The position numbers were made by a program, and so were the translations under genes. The notes under the pieces were generated by a model that saw nothing but the letters and a program-made list of their open reading frames with translations, made no database searches and was not told the DNA's origin. Positions 35,139 through 43,846 of a DNA stretch of 64,000 nt are shown here, one piece after another (position 1 is the first letter of the stretch; every line of letters starts with the position of its first letter). Source of the DNA: Nitrobacter sp047149785 (GTDB taxonomy: Bacteria > Pseudomonadota > Alphaproteobacteria > Rhizobiales > Xanthobacteraceae); assembly GCF_047149785.1 (NCBI RefSeq), contig NZ_BAAGBE010000001.1, positions 2,790,001 through 2,854,000 of the forward strand. Direction: 5' to 3'.

Positions 35139-36456
35139 GCCCGACTTAGACGCCCTGCCCCATCCCTACTGGGTCGACGGCATCAATGACCCCAAGGACA
35201 CCAGCCGGCTTGTGAAGCGGGTGAAACTGTCAGACCTGATGAACTATGACCCGCGGGCCGCATACAAACACAAGCGCTTGTGGGAATTTCATCTCGGCTG
35301 GGCGCATAAGGATTACGGCTGGACCAGCCTCGCCAGTACCCGACGGATCCAGACCGAGATGCAGGCGCGCAGCCCAACCAGCGATGCGATGTCACTCCAG
35401 CACATCGCTGCTGGCAACCGGGATCTAGTCGAGTGGCAATATCTATTCGAAGAGGAGAAGGGCAAGGGCCATCGTGGTACCCGGTACAGCATCAACTGGA
35501 GCCTGCTTGAACTTGCCGCCAACGGCCAGTTTCCGGTTAGTGTACACCTACAGGGTGACGCTATTAGCGTACACCTTATAGGTGACGCTGCCGTCACCCA
35601 CGTGGGTGACGCTAATTCGGTTAGCGTGCACCCTGTAGGTGACAAAGACCCTACTACTAAGACCCGTCTAAAAGACGGGGCTATAAGTAGTAGTAATTCT
35701 GCAGCGTCGGCTACGCCGCCCCACGTCGCTGGGCTGGCGCCCGCGTCGGGGGAAGCGCCGCAGGGGTTTGAAGAGTTTTGGACGGCCTATGCCCATAAGC
35801 AGCAACGCGCGAAGGCCAAGGCGGCATGGGCGAAGCTGGACCCATCACCGGAGCTTGTCAGCACGATCATCACCGAGGCTGGCCGGTGGGCGGCGCACTA
35901 CGCGGAACACGCTGTGGAGCCACGCTGGCGCGTCCTACCCCATAACTGGTTGGCTGGTGAGAACTGGCTGCAGGATCTCCCGATTGTCCATAAGGACGCG
36001 AAGTCGGCCGCGATCGCGAATGTGAGGGGGAGGGCGAAACCCGCCTCCACCACCAAGTCAGCCACCCACGGCATCGGCGCGAACATCAAGCACTTCTCCG
36101 TTACCGGCTATACCGAGGAAGGCTCGCCTTTCAGCGACTGGTTTGCCACAGTCAGTTTTCAGGCCGACGACGGTACGGCGTTCAGCCAGCGCTTTCATGC
36201 GTTATCTATCGATGGGGACGGGCCAGACCTTGATGCTTATAATGCGATGGCCAAGGCCGTCTTCGGCAAGGGCAACCCGGTCGAGGATTGGGTTGGTCGG
36301 CGCGTTGGAGTGACCGACGACAAGGGTCTCGAATTCTGGTGGTTACCGCCCGAGGTGTCTCCGCCGCCCACCCCGGCCAGGCGCTACCTCACCGCCGACG
36401 AGGCCGAACGCGAGGCCTTTGAAGCGTGGTGCGCCGAGCAGGATGAAGCGGCATAG
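35122..36456 (+). CDS. phage-type replication initiator containing its own origin
   Basis: 444 aa. The N-terminal part (about 25-135) resembles winged-helix initiator domains (LMNYDPRAAYKHKRLWEFHL). Residues 139-175 are four rough SVHLxGDA repeats encoded by DNA iterons. Residues 215-285 (FEEFWTAYAHKQQRAKAKAAWAKL..WRVLPHNWLAGENW) match a domain common at the C-terminus of phage and plasmid initiators. The last part (300-440) is unrecognised. An origin inside the initiator gene recalls lambda gene O. It would start element replication after excision. No helicase or primase gene is present, so host or helper enzymes would be needed. Confidence 0.65.
   Translation: MTTEAKPDLDALPHPYWVDGINDPKDTSRLVKRVKLSDLMNYDPRAAYKHKRLWEFHLGWAHKDYGWTSLASTRRIQTEMQARSPTSDAMSLQHIAAGNRDLVEWQYLFEEEKGKGHRGTRYSINWSLLELAANGQFPVSVHLQGDAISVHLIGDAAVTHVGDANSVSVHPVGDKDPTTKTRLKDGAISSSNSAASATPPHVAGLAPASGEAPQGFEEFWTAYAHKQQRAKAKAAWAKLDPSPELVSTIITEAGRWAAHYAEHAVEPRWRVLPHNWLAGENWLQDLPIVHKDAKSAAIANVRGRAKPASTTKSATHGIGANIKHFSVTGYTEEGSPFSDWFATVSFQADDGTAFSQRFHALSIDGDGPDLDAYNAMAKAVFGKGNPVEDWVGRRVGVTDDKGLEFWWLPPEVSPPPTPARRYLTADEAEREAFEAWCAEQDEAA
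35537..35647 (+). repeat. iteron array (candidate replication origin)
   Basis: 27-bp repeats of the form TTAGYGTACACC...GGTGACGCT occur at 35537-35563 and 35564-35590. A diverged copy at 35588-35614 holds the perfect 18-bp palindrome GTCACCCACGTGGGTGAC (35593-35610), and a further copy is at 35621-35647. They are in frame within the initiator gene. Iterons are the binding sites of many phage and plasmid initiators, so this is the best origin candidate. Confidence 0.65.
35651..35693. other. long stem-loop beside the iterons
   Basis: An outer stem pairs CTACTACT (35651-35658) with AGTAGTAG (35686-35693) and an inner stem pairs CCCGTCT (35663-35669) with AGACGGG (35673-35679), around an AAA loop. 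It sits 3 bp right of the last iteron, inside the coding sequence, and is flanked by A/T-rich bases. It may be part of the origin, such as a start site for lagging-strand synthesis. Confidence 0.45.
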
Positions 36457-36834
36457 CGCCCAAGCGCACACACGGCCCGCTGTGGCCCCGCACAGCCCAC
36501 CAAATTTATTTCCCGACCCCGTCCCGCTTTTTGCCAGCAGTTCGATATTTGTCTGTATGGCTCGTTGGCGAACCAAAACCACGACACTGAAGAACGGGAC
36601 GCGCCGCGTTCTAATTTTCGGCGAGCGTTGACGCTCGCGCGCGCCGAACCTTAGCTTAGATCAATATTTATTTTCGCAGTACCAGGCAAAAATCCAGTCC
36701 ATCGGTTCAAATCCTGGGTATGGGGCCACGACGAGGCCAACGGCACGGCTTAAACCGTGTCGCCGCCAGCGCGTTCGGCGAAATAGGCGCGCACTACGAG
36801 CAATCCCGAACTGAAACTAACAGACGGAGTCTGC
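36457..36834. other. intergenic stretch in the satellite
   Basis: About 380 bp with no convincing gene. A short frame at 36557-36631 (24 codons, MARWRTKTTTLKNG...) is unsupported. An 8-bp hairpin GCGAGCGT/ACGCTCGC spans 36621-36638 without a T-run. The stretch may hold the promoter for the following genes. Confidence 0.4.
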
Positions 36835-37500
36835 ATGCAATCCCATGCAAACGACAATACCCCCGCCACGGCTGGGCAATTCAAGACGCTTGCCGAAAGG
36901 CGGGCGTTTCTCGAACAGCAACGCGTCAGCCAGCCCGAGGGCGAGGAAAGCCACCGGGGCGGCGCGTGGCCGCAGGGGCAACGCCTGTTCAAGGCGGGCA
37001 ACATGGTCAGGCTCACCGGCCTTGCACAATGGCAAATCGAAAACGCCATGCCACGGCTTTCGGCCGCGAACGATAACATCGCGGTGAATTTCGACCACAC
37101 CGAAACCGTGCAGCGCGATAGCGTCGACGCGGATGAAATCGCCGAGGCGATAGAACTGGAGAAGGAGCACCCCGGCGAATACTGGCGGCCAGACAAACTG
37201 GAAGTCTACGTCCGCGACAAGTGGCGGAGCATCAATGCCGAGGTGGAATTCGCGCGCAAGCACTCCAGCTCCACTCCCGCCTGGCTCGTTGACGATGAAG
37301 ACGAGGAAGACAAGATGGCGAGGGTTATCGACACCAACCGCCTCAGGCAGCGTCTAGGGCCGCAGACCTGCTCAATACTCGACGCCGCGGCCAGCGACGC
37401 CACTACGGAGGAAATCGCCGAAATAGCAGGGTGTGGCAGAAAGTCCGTACCTAAGCATGTGGACGCAGCGATTGATGAATATTTAGCAGTCGCCGCATAG
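36835..37500 (+). CDS. unrecognised satellite protein with a C-terminal helix-turn-helix
   Basis: 221 aa. Residues 175-218 (LGPQTCSILDAAASDATTEEIAEIAGCGRKSVPKHVDAAIDEY) have the pattern of a sigma-like helix-turn-helix. The N-terminal half contains LFKAGNMVRLTGLAQWQIENAM, possibly a second DNA-binding module. The middle is acidic. It lies between the replication gene and the head genes, where late-gene activators often sit. An activator of the structural operon is a hypothesis only. Confidence 0.5.
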   Translation: MQSHANDNTPATAGQFKTLAERRAFLEQQRVSQPEGEESHRGGAWPQGQRLFKAGNMVRLTGLAQWQIENAMPRLSAANDNIAVNFDHTETVQRDSVDADEIAEAIELEKEHPGEYWRPDKLEVYVRDKWRSINAEVEFARKHSSSTPAWLVDDEDEEDKMARVIDTNRLRQRLGPQTCSILDAAASDATTEEIAEIAGCGRKSVPKHVDAAIDEYLAVAA

Positions 37501-37533
37501 CCGGCCAAAATCTGCGGCACCAAATCTAAAAGG

Positions 37534-38562
37534 GTGAGGGACGCGAAAATTAATGCGACCTCCGTTCCCCGCGCGCCACTGTCCCTCCCGACCGGGCGCG
37601 CGGGCATCCTTCATCATTCAGGCTTCCAGCTGTTGGCATCACGCGCCGCCATTCACTTCGATTCAATTCGTGGCGCCATCGCAGGCGGCATGTCTGATGC
37701 ACAAGCGCTGAAGTCGATACCAGGCGCACCTTCACCGGGCCGGTGGTCAACATGGCTTTCGGACAATCCCGAGAAGAAAGCCGAAATCGAATCGCTTCGG
37801 CCTGGTCGCGCCACCCCCGGTGTCGACGCCATCGCCGCGAACTTCGACGCAATGCTGCGGTTGCTAGAACAGGGACACACACCCGAAAGCGCCGGCAAGG
37901 AACTTGGAATCTTCGGGCGCAGGCTGCACGACTACCTCCGCAAGAATCCCGAGAAACGCCCGGCCTATGTCGCAGCCCTGAAGAAGCGCGAGCGGAGTCC
38001 GAACAAGCGCGGGACTCGAATATCGAAAGAATTCAAGCGCAAGCGCTTCACCGTCGAGCAGTTCGATGATGCGGTTGAATTCATCCGCGACCACCGTGGC
38101 ATGGACTTATCAGGCGCTTTGCTTAATCGGCGCGACCTTCCGGCGCTTGAGTCGATCATCTTTCGCGCGAACCGTAATCCTACATTCGCTGCGCAATACG
38201 CCAAAGCGATGGCCGCTCACGCGATGGCCAACGTTAATGTGTACATCAGGGACACCAGCGTCGCGCCGAGCCTCTTACTTTCGAGTTTAATGCGCCATCC
38301 GCTCTACGCTGCGGCATGGAAGCATTTCAAGAAACTTGAAGATCGCGACGACTTTATTTCGGAAACCATTCTCGCCGTGCTCGAAGGCGAGATTTCATCC
38401 GACGATATCGGAAAACGCGACACCTTCAAACGCATTCGCAGGCGAGCGAGTGGCCGCACGATTGAATCGCTCGACGTGCCGGCCTTTCGCGGGCGTGACA
38501 GCGACTCGCGTGAAAGCCTCGGCGACACCATGGCAAACGATACCCCGATTTTTCATTATTAG
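37534..38562 (+). CDS. unrecognised protein with repeated helix-turn-helix-like units
   Basis: 342 aa from GTG 37534; internal starts are possible. Three similar blocks occur: GMSDAQALKSIPGAPSPGRWSTWLSDNPE (about 52-80), GHTPESAGKELGIFGRRLHDYLRKNPE (about 114-140) and a third around 210-235 ending RNPTFAAQYAKAM. This repeated 'helix-turn-helix, W/Y, NP-E/T' pattern resembles small terminase subunits. It is directly upstream of the head genes (10 bp). It could be a second DNA-recognition protein for packaging, or a regulator. The element also has a P27-type TerS. Confidence 0.5.
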   Translation: MRDAKINATSVPRAPLSLPTGRAGILHHSGFQLLASRAAIHFDSIRGAIAGGMSDAQALKSIPGAPSPGRWSTWLSDNPEKKAEIESLRPGRATPGVDAIAANFDAMLRLLEQGHTPESAGKELGIFGRRLHDYLRKNPEKRPAYVAALKKRERSPNKRGTRISKEFKRKRFTVEQFDDAVEFIRDHRGMDLSGALLNRRDLPALESIIFRANRNPTFAAQYAKAMAAHAMANVNVYIRDTSVAPSLLLSSLMRHPLYAAAWKHFKKLEDRDDFISETILAVLEGEISSDDIGKRDTFKRIRRRASGRTIESLDVPAFRGRDSDSRESLGDTMANDTPIFHY

Positions 38563-38571
38563 GAGAAACAC

Positions 38572-38982
38572 GTGACTGACATCGCAATCACTGCCGACTC
38601 TGTTCTAGGCTCTGGCTCCGCAACCCGCGCGACTGGCACGGCTGGCGAGGCCATCACAGCGGGGCAGATCGTTTATTTCGACACGACGGTGAACAAGTGG
38701 AAGTTGGCCGATGCTGACTCAGCCACCGCAGCCGTCAACCACGCCGAAGGCGTTGCTTTGAATGGTGCCGCGCTTAATCAGCCGGTTACGGTGCAGAAGG
38801 ACGGTGATGTCACGATCGGAGGGACGCTTACCGCGGGATCGCCGTACTACCTGAGCGGCACGCCTGGCGGCATTGCACCAGCCGCGGACCTCACCACTGG
38901 TGACAAGGTTTGCTTACTTGGACTTGCCAAGTCCACGACCGTGTTGACGCTTGATATCCAATTCCCTGGCGTGACGCTGTAG
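38572..38982 (+). CDS. capsid decoration/cement protein (DUF2190-like)
   Basis: 136 aa from GTG 38572. The repeated short blocks TAGEAITAGQIVYFD, NHAEGVALNGAA, TAGSPYYLSGTPGGI and VCLLGLAKS follow the pattern of beta-rich phage cement proteins that bind the outside of HK97-type capsids. It comes just before the portal gene. The exact family is inferred from pattern only. Confidence 0.65.
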   Translation: MTDIAITADSVLGSGSATRATGTAGEAITAGQIVYFDTTVNKWKLADADSATAAVNHAEGVALNGAALNQPVTVQKDGDVTIGGTLTAGSPYYLSGTPGGIAPAADLTTGDKVCLLGLAKSTTVLTLDIQFPGVTL

Positions 38983-38988
38983 TGCGTC

Positions 38989-39231
38989 GTGAACATCCGC
39001 AAGAATGCGCCGGCCGTTTGGGCGGGGCGGATCGTCAAAACCGTTTCGTTTGATACGAGCGAAGCGTTGATTATCTGGATCGATCACCTCGGTAGAATTC
39101 AGGAACGTCACGTTCCGATTGCGTCGTTGACTTCGTTCGCCGACGCCATGCAGCCGCGGTCATGTTGGCCGGACGCAAACACTCAAGAAGAAACGAGCGC
39201 GCCGCGCATTCGTGGCTGGAGGGCAGCATAA
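38989..39231 (+). CDS. small hypothetical protein before the portal gene
   Basis: 80 aa from GTG 38989. The frame is open to 39231, where its TAA overlaps the portal ATG (TAATG). AVWAGRIVKTVSFDTSEALIIWIDHLGRIQERHVPI looks like a small beta-sheet protein; no family is recognised. Tight coupling to the portal gene suggests it is a real gene of the head operon. Confidence 0.55.
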   Translation: MNIRKNAPAVWAGRIVKTVSFDTSEALIIWIDHLGRIQERHVPIASLTSFADAMQPRSCWPDANTQEETSAPRIRGWRAA

Positions 39232-40451
39232 TGGGTTGGTTCTCCCGCAAATCCGCATCTGTGCCTGAAACAAAAAGCGAGTTGACTGATCCAACTTCGG
39301 ATTCGTGGGCTGCGCTCTGCGACGCATTCAGCGTGTCGGCGTCTGGCGTCAACGTTACCGTCGACGTTCTCATGCGATGCCCGCCCGCTAAGGCCGCGGT
39401 CAGCATCTTGCGTGAGTCCACCGCGATGGTCTCATGTAGTCTATTTCGAGACGACGCAAACGATAGCGAGCAAGCGGCGAAGGATCATCCCGCGTTTGCG
39501 CTCGTCAATCGCTTCAGCAATGAGTTCATGTCCGCGGCAGAGGTTCGTCGCCGCGCAACGCAGGATGCCGTTATTTATGGTGACGGCTTCGCATTAGTGA
39601 CGCGCATTGACGGCCGACCCGCGGAAATTCTTTACGTCCCGCACCAAGCAGTTGTTTTGGAATACAAGCCGGACGGTGAGCCGCGTTATCGCATCGATAG
39701 CCGCGAGTATGGCCCGGCTGATGTCATCCACCTGCAAACACCAAACCCAAGCAATCCGCTGCAACAGCGTGGACTGGGGTTGCTGCACACCGGCCGCGAT
39801 GCGATCGGACTCGCGGTCCTTTTAGAGCGTAGTGCATCTCAACTCTTCAAAAACAATAGCCGGCCCGGTGGCGTCCTATCGTTTAAGGGCTCGCTCAATG
39901 CCACCGCAGCCGGCCGCATTGCGCAGATGTGGCGATCGGCGCACAGTGGCGACAAGGCAGGCGGTATTGCCGTCATTGACAACGAGGGCAGCTACACCCC
40001 GATAGCCTTCACTTCGGTCGACAGCGAGATGGTTGCGCAGCGCAACCTTGCTGTGTCTGAAATCTCGCGTTTAACCCAAGTCCCCGTCACGTTGCTGGCA
40101 GATATGTCGCGTGCGACATATTCGAATTCAATCCAGTACGATTTGCAATTCATCAAGTACGGATTGCAACCATGGCTCCGCGCCTGGTGCGATGCTTATG
40201 CACGTTGTTTGCTGTCACCCGACGAGCGCAACAGTATGCACTTTGAATTCGACCTCGATCAGTTGCTCCAGGCTGATCCAACAGCACGCGCCGCGGCGTT
40301 TGCACAGTATCGCTCGGCCGGTGTGCTGACGGCTAACGATGTTAGGCGCGATCTTAACAAGCCTCCGCTCCCCGACGGCGACGTGCTGGCGTCACCGCAC
40401 GTTCAGTCCCCAACGAATGACAACACCAACCCCAAGGAAAATGCAGCTTGA
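39231..40451 (+). CDS. HK97-family portal protein
   Basis: 406 aa from ATG 39231. MRCPPAKAAVSILRESTAM, the YGDGFALV and EILYVPHQAVVLEY strands, HLQTPNPSNPLQQRGLGLL and SEISRLTQVPVTLLADMSRATYSN are characteristic of HK97 gp3-type portals. These form the dodecameric ring at one vertex, dock the terminase and conduct DNA. The normal length is 390-430. It is followed with overlap by the prohead protease. Confidence 0.92.
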   Translation: MGWFSRKSASVPETKSELTDPTSDSWAALCDAFSVSASGVNVTVDVLMRCPPAKAAVSILRESTAMVSCSLFRDDANDSEQAAKDHPAFALVNRFSNEFMSAAEVRRRATQDAVIYGDGFALVTRIDGRPAEILYVPHQAVVLEYKPDGEPRYRIDSREYGPADVIHLQTPNPSNPLQQRGLGLLHTGRDAIGLAVLLERSASQLFKNNSRPGGVLSFKGSLNATAAGRIAQMWRSAHSGDKAGGIAVIDNEGSYTPIAFTSVDSEMVAQRNLAVSEISRLTQVPVTLLADMSRATYSNSIQYDLQFIKYGLQPWLRAWCDAYARCLLSPDERNSMHFEFDLDQLLQADPTARAAAFAQYRSAGVLTANDVRRDLNKPPLPDGDVLASPHVQSPTNDNTNPKENAA

Positions 40452-40981
40452 AGACCGACCACGGCAGCGTCTTTGAATTGGACATTAAGTCAATTCAGGA
40501 AGACGGCACCTTCACGGGATATGCGAGCGTCTTTGACGTTGTAGACTCGCACAAAGATATCGTCGTCAAGTCTGCGTTTAAGAAGTCGCTCGTAAAACGT
40601 CCCGCCGCGAAAGTCAAAATGCTTCGGGAGCATGACCAATCTGAGCCGATCGGCAAGTGGTTGTCGCTGGTCGAAGATGACCGCGGATTGAAAGCAACCG
40701 GTCAGCTTATTCTGGACACCACAAAGGGTGCCGAGACCTACAAGCTGATGAAGGCCGGTCTGCTGGACAGCCTCTCGATTGGCTATCGCACCGTCAAAGA
40801 TCGAATGGATCGGACCAAGGGTGCTCGCATTCTTGAACAGATCGACCTTTGGGAAATCTCCGTGGTCACGTTTCCAAGCAATACCGAGTCCACCGTCACC
40901 TCGGTGAAATCGAATCCCTCAATGCAATTCCGCGCGTTGATTGAGGCGATCAATTCAGCGCGTACATCTATTAACAGTTAG
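40448..40981 (+). CDS. HK97-family prohead protease
   Basis: 177 aa from TTG 40448, overlapping the portal stop. GTFTGYASVFDVVDSHKDIV, the catalytic His in MLREHD and the catalytic Ser in LLDSLSIGYR match HK97 gp4 proteases. The enzyme trims the N-terminal delta domain of the capsid protein and itself during maturation. Its position between portal and capsid genes is the standard order. Confidence 0.9.
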   Translation: MKTDHGSVFELDIKSIQEDGTFTGYASVFDVVDSHKDIVVKSAFKKSLVKRPAAKVKMLREHDQSEPIGKWLSLVEDDRGLKATGQLILDTTKGAETYKLMKAGLLDSLSIGYRTVKDRMDRTKGARILEQIDLWEISVVTFPSNTESTVTSVKSNPSMQFRALIEAINSARTSINS

Positions 40982-40994
40982 GATACGCACTTAA

Positions 40995-42143
40995 ATGTCT
41001 TTCCACACTCGACTCGAAACCAAGAACGCGGCCGACAACGAAGAAGTCGACGGCGCTGCCGAAATCAAGTCGGCGCTTGAAGCCTTGACCGTTGACGTCA
41101 ACACCAAGACCGCGCCGGTTGCCGACCTCACCAAGCGCCTCGACGATATCGAGACCAAACTGGCCCGTCCGAACATCCAGACCAATAAGGATGACGAGCC
41201 GTCTGCCGAGCGCAAGGCGTTCACAGGCTACTTGAGGTCCGGCAAAGAAACGCTCACCGCGGATGAAGTAAAGTCGCTCACGATCGCCCCGGATAGCTCG
41301 GGCGGTTATCTGGCTCCTGCAGAGTTCAGCGCGGAAGTTGTGAAGGGTATTGTCGAGCAATCGCCCGTTCGCCAGGCTGCTCGCGTGGGTAACACTTCAA
41401 GCGGCGAGGTTCTCATTCCTAAGCGCACCGGCAGACCGACCGGAAAGTGGGTTGGCGAAACCGAAACCCGCACCGGCACCGAGTCCAGCTATGGGCAGGT
41501 TGAGATCCCGATCCATGAAATGGCGTGTTACGTGGATGTCAGCCAGCGCCTTCTAGAAGACGCCGCGGTCAACGTTGAAGCCGAAGTGGCCTTCGACCTA
41601 GCCGAGGAGTTCGGTCGTCTGGAGGCTCTTGGTTTCCAGCGTGGTGACGGCGTCAAAAAACCGCTTGGCGTTATGGCGTCGGACGGTATCGCGTACACCC
41701 CAACGGGCAACGCTTCGACGCTCGGCACGAATCCTGCCGACACCATCATCGATGCCTTCTACGCGCTGCCGGCTTTCTATCGCAATCGCGGCGTATGGAT
41801 GATGAATTCGAAAACCATCGCCGCGGTTCGCAAACTGAAGGATGGCTCGACGGGTGCCTACTTGTGGCAGTCCGGCCTTGCGCAGGGTGATCCGGCGACG
41901 ATCCTCGGCCGCCCGTTGATTGAGGACAACACCCTCGACGATGTTGGCAGCGCAGCAGAGCCGATCGTGTTCGGCGACTTCGCGTCGGCATACCGAATTT
42001 ACGATCGCGTCGCGTTGAGCCTGCTTCGTGACCAATATTCCCAAGCCACAGCTGGCCTCGTGCGGTTTCACGCGCGCCGTCGTGTTGGTGGTGCATTGGT
42101 CCTTGCCGATGCGCTCCGCAAGATCAAGTGCGCGACTTCGTAA
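40995..42143 (+). CDS. HK97-family major capsid protein
   Basis: 382 aa. The N-terminal ~90 residues are helical and charged (IKSALEALTVDVNTKTAPVADLTKRLDDIETKL), like the scaffold (delta) domain removed by the protease. The mature part starts around TIAPDSSGGYLAPAEFSAEV. It continues with IPIHEMACYVDVSQRLLEDA, LGFQRGDGVKKPLGVM and a C-terminal VRFHARRRVGGALV. Forms the T-number shell. The gene order portal-protease-capsid is typical. Confidence 0.92.
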   Translation: MSFHTRLETKNAADNEEVDGAAEIKSALEALTVDVNTKTAPVADLTKRLDDIETKLARPNIQTNKDDEPSAERKAFTGYLRSGKETLTADEVKSLTIAPDSSGGYLAPAEFSAEVVKGIVEQSPVRQAARVGNTSSGEVLIPKRTGRPTGKWVGETETRTGTESSYGQVEIPIHEMACYVDVSQRLLEDAAVNVEAEVAFDLAEEFGRLEALGFQRGDGVKKPLGVMASDGIAYTPTGNASTLGTNPADTIIDAFYALPAFYRNRGVWMMNSKTIAAVRKLKDGSTGAYLWQSGLAQGDPATILGRPLIEDNTLDDVGSAAEPIVFGDFASAYRIYDRVALSLLRDQYSQATAGLVRFHARRRVGGALVLADALRKIKCATS

Positions 42144-42206
42144 TCCCAATTGCTAAGGGTGGCCCACAGCGGCCACCCCATTGTCTCAATTCAAAAGGAA
42201 CTTCTA

Positions 42207-42593
42207 ATGCGCGATATCGCGAATAACATCGGTGTCGACCAGACGCTTGCCCCCGTCGATTATGCTGCCACCACCAAAGGCACGGCGGCCGACCTTCAGG
42301 GCTTCAACAGCGCGGCTGTGATCGTCAACACTGGTGCGATTACCAGTGCAGGCCTGTACGTCGTTAGCGTTCAAGAGTCAGACACCACGACGGACGGCGA
42401 CTTTACCAATGTCGCGGCGGACGATCTTGTCGGCTCGCTGCCGGCCAGCCTTGCGGCCACGTCGGCCTACAAGGTCGGCTATGTTGGCGGCAAGCGCTAC
42501 ATCCGCGCGGTTATCACAAAGACATCGGGCACCTCGATCGTTGCCGGCGCCATCGTCGTGAAGGGCAACGCAGCCGACAAGCCGGTAGCCTAG
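42207..42593 (+). CDS. hypothetical head-associated protein
   Basis: 128 aa from ATG 42207 (AAAAGGAAC upstream). A glycine- and threonine-rich beta protein: GFNSAAVIVNTGAITSAGLYVVSVQESDTTTDGDFTNV then YIRAVITKTSGTSIVAGAIVVKG. Proteins of this pattern follow the capsid gene in many HK97-type phages and are thought to be structural. No precise family could be assigned. Confidence 0.6.
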   Translation: MRDIANNIGVDQTLAPVDYAATTKGTAADLQGFNSAAVIVNTGAITSAGLYVVSVQESDTTTDGDFTNVAADDLVGSLPASLAATSAYKVGYVGGKRYIRAVITKTSGTSIVAGAIVVKGNAADKPVA

Positions 42594-42687
42594 CGATATG
42601 CGGCGCGCGACGTTTAGCTGAACGTGCGCTGCAGGGGAGTCGCTTGGTGTGTGGCGACTCCCCACCGTTTCCTTACAGGAGACCGAC

Positions 42688-42834
42688 ATGACCATCAGGA
42701 AGCCGATAGAGATCATCAAGCAATTGCTTGTGTCGCGCGGTGTAGACGATACCACGGCCGAGCAAATCATCGACGCTCTTGAAACCGCGGGTTGGCGGTT
42801 CATCCGCGATGCCGATGCCATCGTGTTTGCCTAA
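42688..42834 (+). CDS. small helical hypothetical protein
   Basis: 48 aa with AGGAGACC just upstream. MTIRKPIEIIKQLLVSRGVDDTTAEQIIDALETAGWRFI resembles a short helical DNA- or protein-binding unit. Its TAA overlaps the HNH gene ATG (TAATG). No function can be given. Confidence 0.55.
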   Translation: MTIRKPIEIIKQLLVSRGVDDTTAEQIIDALETAGWRFIRDADAIVFA

Positions 42835-43184
42835 TGCCCTTTGCCGCTCCACGACTCTGCACATGCGGCAAGGTTGTGCCTGCCGGTAAGCGGTGCCAGT
42901 GCGTAATCAAACGGAAAGCTGAACGTGACCGACTGCGACCTACAGCGCCGCAACGTGGATACGACTCTAGCTGGGGAAAGCTGCGAGCCTCTTGGTTGGC
43001 TAAGCATCCAGTGTGTGTCGACTGCGGTGGTGCTGCATCACTGGTGGATCACATACAGTCCATTCGTCGTGCTCCGCATCGCAGGCTTGATGTGACCAAC
43101 CTCCAGTCAATGTGCGCAACATGTCATGGCCGGAAGACAGCGCGCGTTGATGGCTCATTCGGAAGGAAGACCAATGACGTGTAG
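42834..43184 (+). CDS. HNH endonuclease (packaging-associated)
   Basis: 116 aa from ATG 42834. A Zn-binding Cys pair lies near the N-terminus (CTCGKVVPAGKRCQC) and a second in VCVDCGG. The HNH core is VDHIQSIRRAPHRRLDVTNLQSMCATCHGRKTAR. HNH nucleases next to the terminase genes of HK97-type phages cooperate with the terminase in cos cleavage (established for HK97 gp74). This supports cos-type packaging of the element. Confidence 0.85.
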   Translation: MPFAAPRLCTCGKVVPAGKRCQCVIKRKAERDRLRPTAPQRGYDSSWGKLRASWLAKHPVCVDCGGAASLVDHIQSIRRAPHRRLDVTNLQSMCATCHGRKTARVDGSFGRKTNDV

Positions 43185-43287
43185 CACCTGCAAGCGCATC
43201 AGATCGGCAGCATTCGCTGTCATCCGTACAGTGCTGCCAAAGGCTAAGGAAGACGCAGAGAAGCCCGCTGATGCGCCTTCGGATTGA
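43174..43287 (+). CDS. 37-aa Cys-containing small protein
   Basis: ATG 43174 follows a strong GGAAGGAAG ribosome site and overlaps the end of the HNH gene. The product begins MTCSTCKRIRS with a CxxC pair, continues with a hydrophobic segment and ends acidic. It is too short for confident assignment. The 271 bp between its stop and the next gene hold nothing recognisable. Confidence 0.45.
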   Translation: MTCSTCKRIRSAAFAVIRTVLPKAKEDAEKPADAPSD

Positions 43288-43558
43288 TGGCACCGCGTTG
43301 CGTCTCGCTTGAACCATCGCACCACGCGCCACACTGCCGCAGGGTCATGCCATCCCCCGGGTGGTCGCAGACTTCGGCCGATCGCCTAGCTACCGGCGGT
43401 CCAGCAGCGAACAAGAGGGCTGCTAATTGGGGCACCCTCTAAATCGTAGGATTGTCAATCACTTACGTGGACACTGATTGGACCCGCTCACGGCAATGGT
43501 TGCGATCGCGCATCTGCGTTTGCGGCTTACCATCCTCGAAAGACACCCGGAGTTTTTA

Positions 43559-43846
43559 ATGGCCACACCTAAACTACAGGGCCTCGCAAAAGCAATGGCG
43601 ATGCTCGAGCACAACCTAGAGGACGGCGCCGGTAAGTTGCTGTCCAAGATCGAGTCGGTCGAAACGCGCGGAGTCGCGGCCATCGCAAAGGGGCATAAGA
43701 AGATCGACGATAAGGCGGCCCTTGTCGATGAGATTGAGTCATACGTGACCGCGTTGGAAGGTGCCAATGGTGGCGACCCTTTGGAAGACTCTGCCGTTAC
43801 ATCAGATGCAGGCGCGCAGCCAGTGCATACGAATAGGTGGCCGTGA
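43559..43846 (+). CDS. hypothetical helical protein
   Basis: 95 aa from ATG 43559 (CCGGAG upstream). It has a predicted amphipathic helix (LQGLAKAMAMLEHNLEDGAGKLLSKIESV) and an acidic C-terminus. The stop overlaps the connector gene start. No family is recognised; it is probably a head or connector accessory because of its place in the operon. Confidence 0.5.
   Translation: MATPKLQGLAKAMAMLEHNLEDGAGKLLSKIESVETRGVAAIAKGHKKIDDKAALVDEIESYVTALEGANGGDPLEDSAVTSDAGAQPVHTNRWP

Noticed and set aside
36690..36725. T-loop-like sequence GGTTCAAATCC suggesting a tRNA remnant
   Set aside because: The flanking bases do not form a T-arm stem and no acceptor or anticodon arm is visible.
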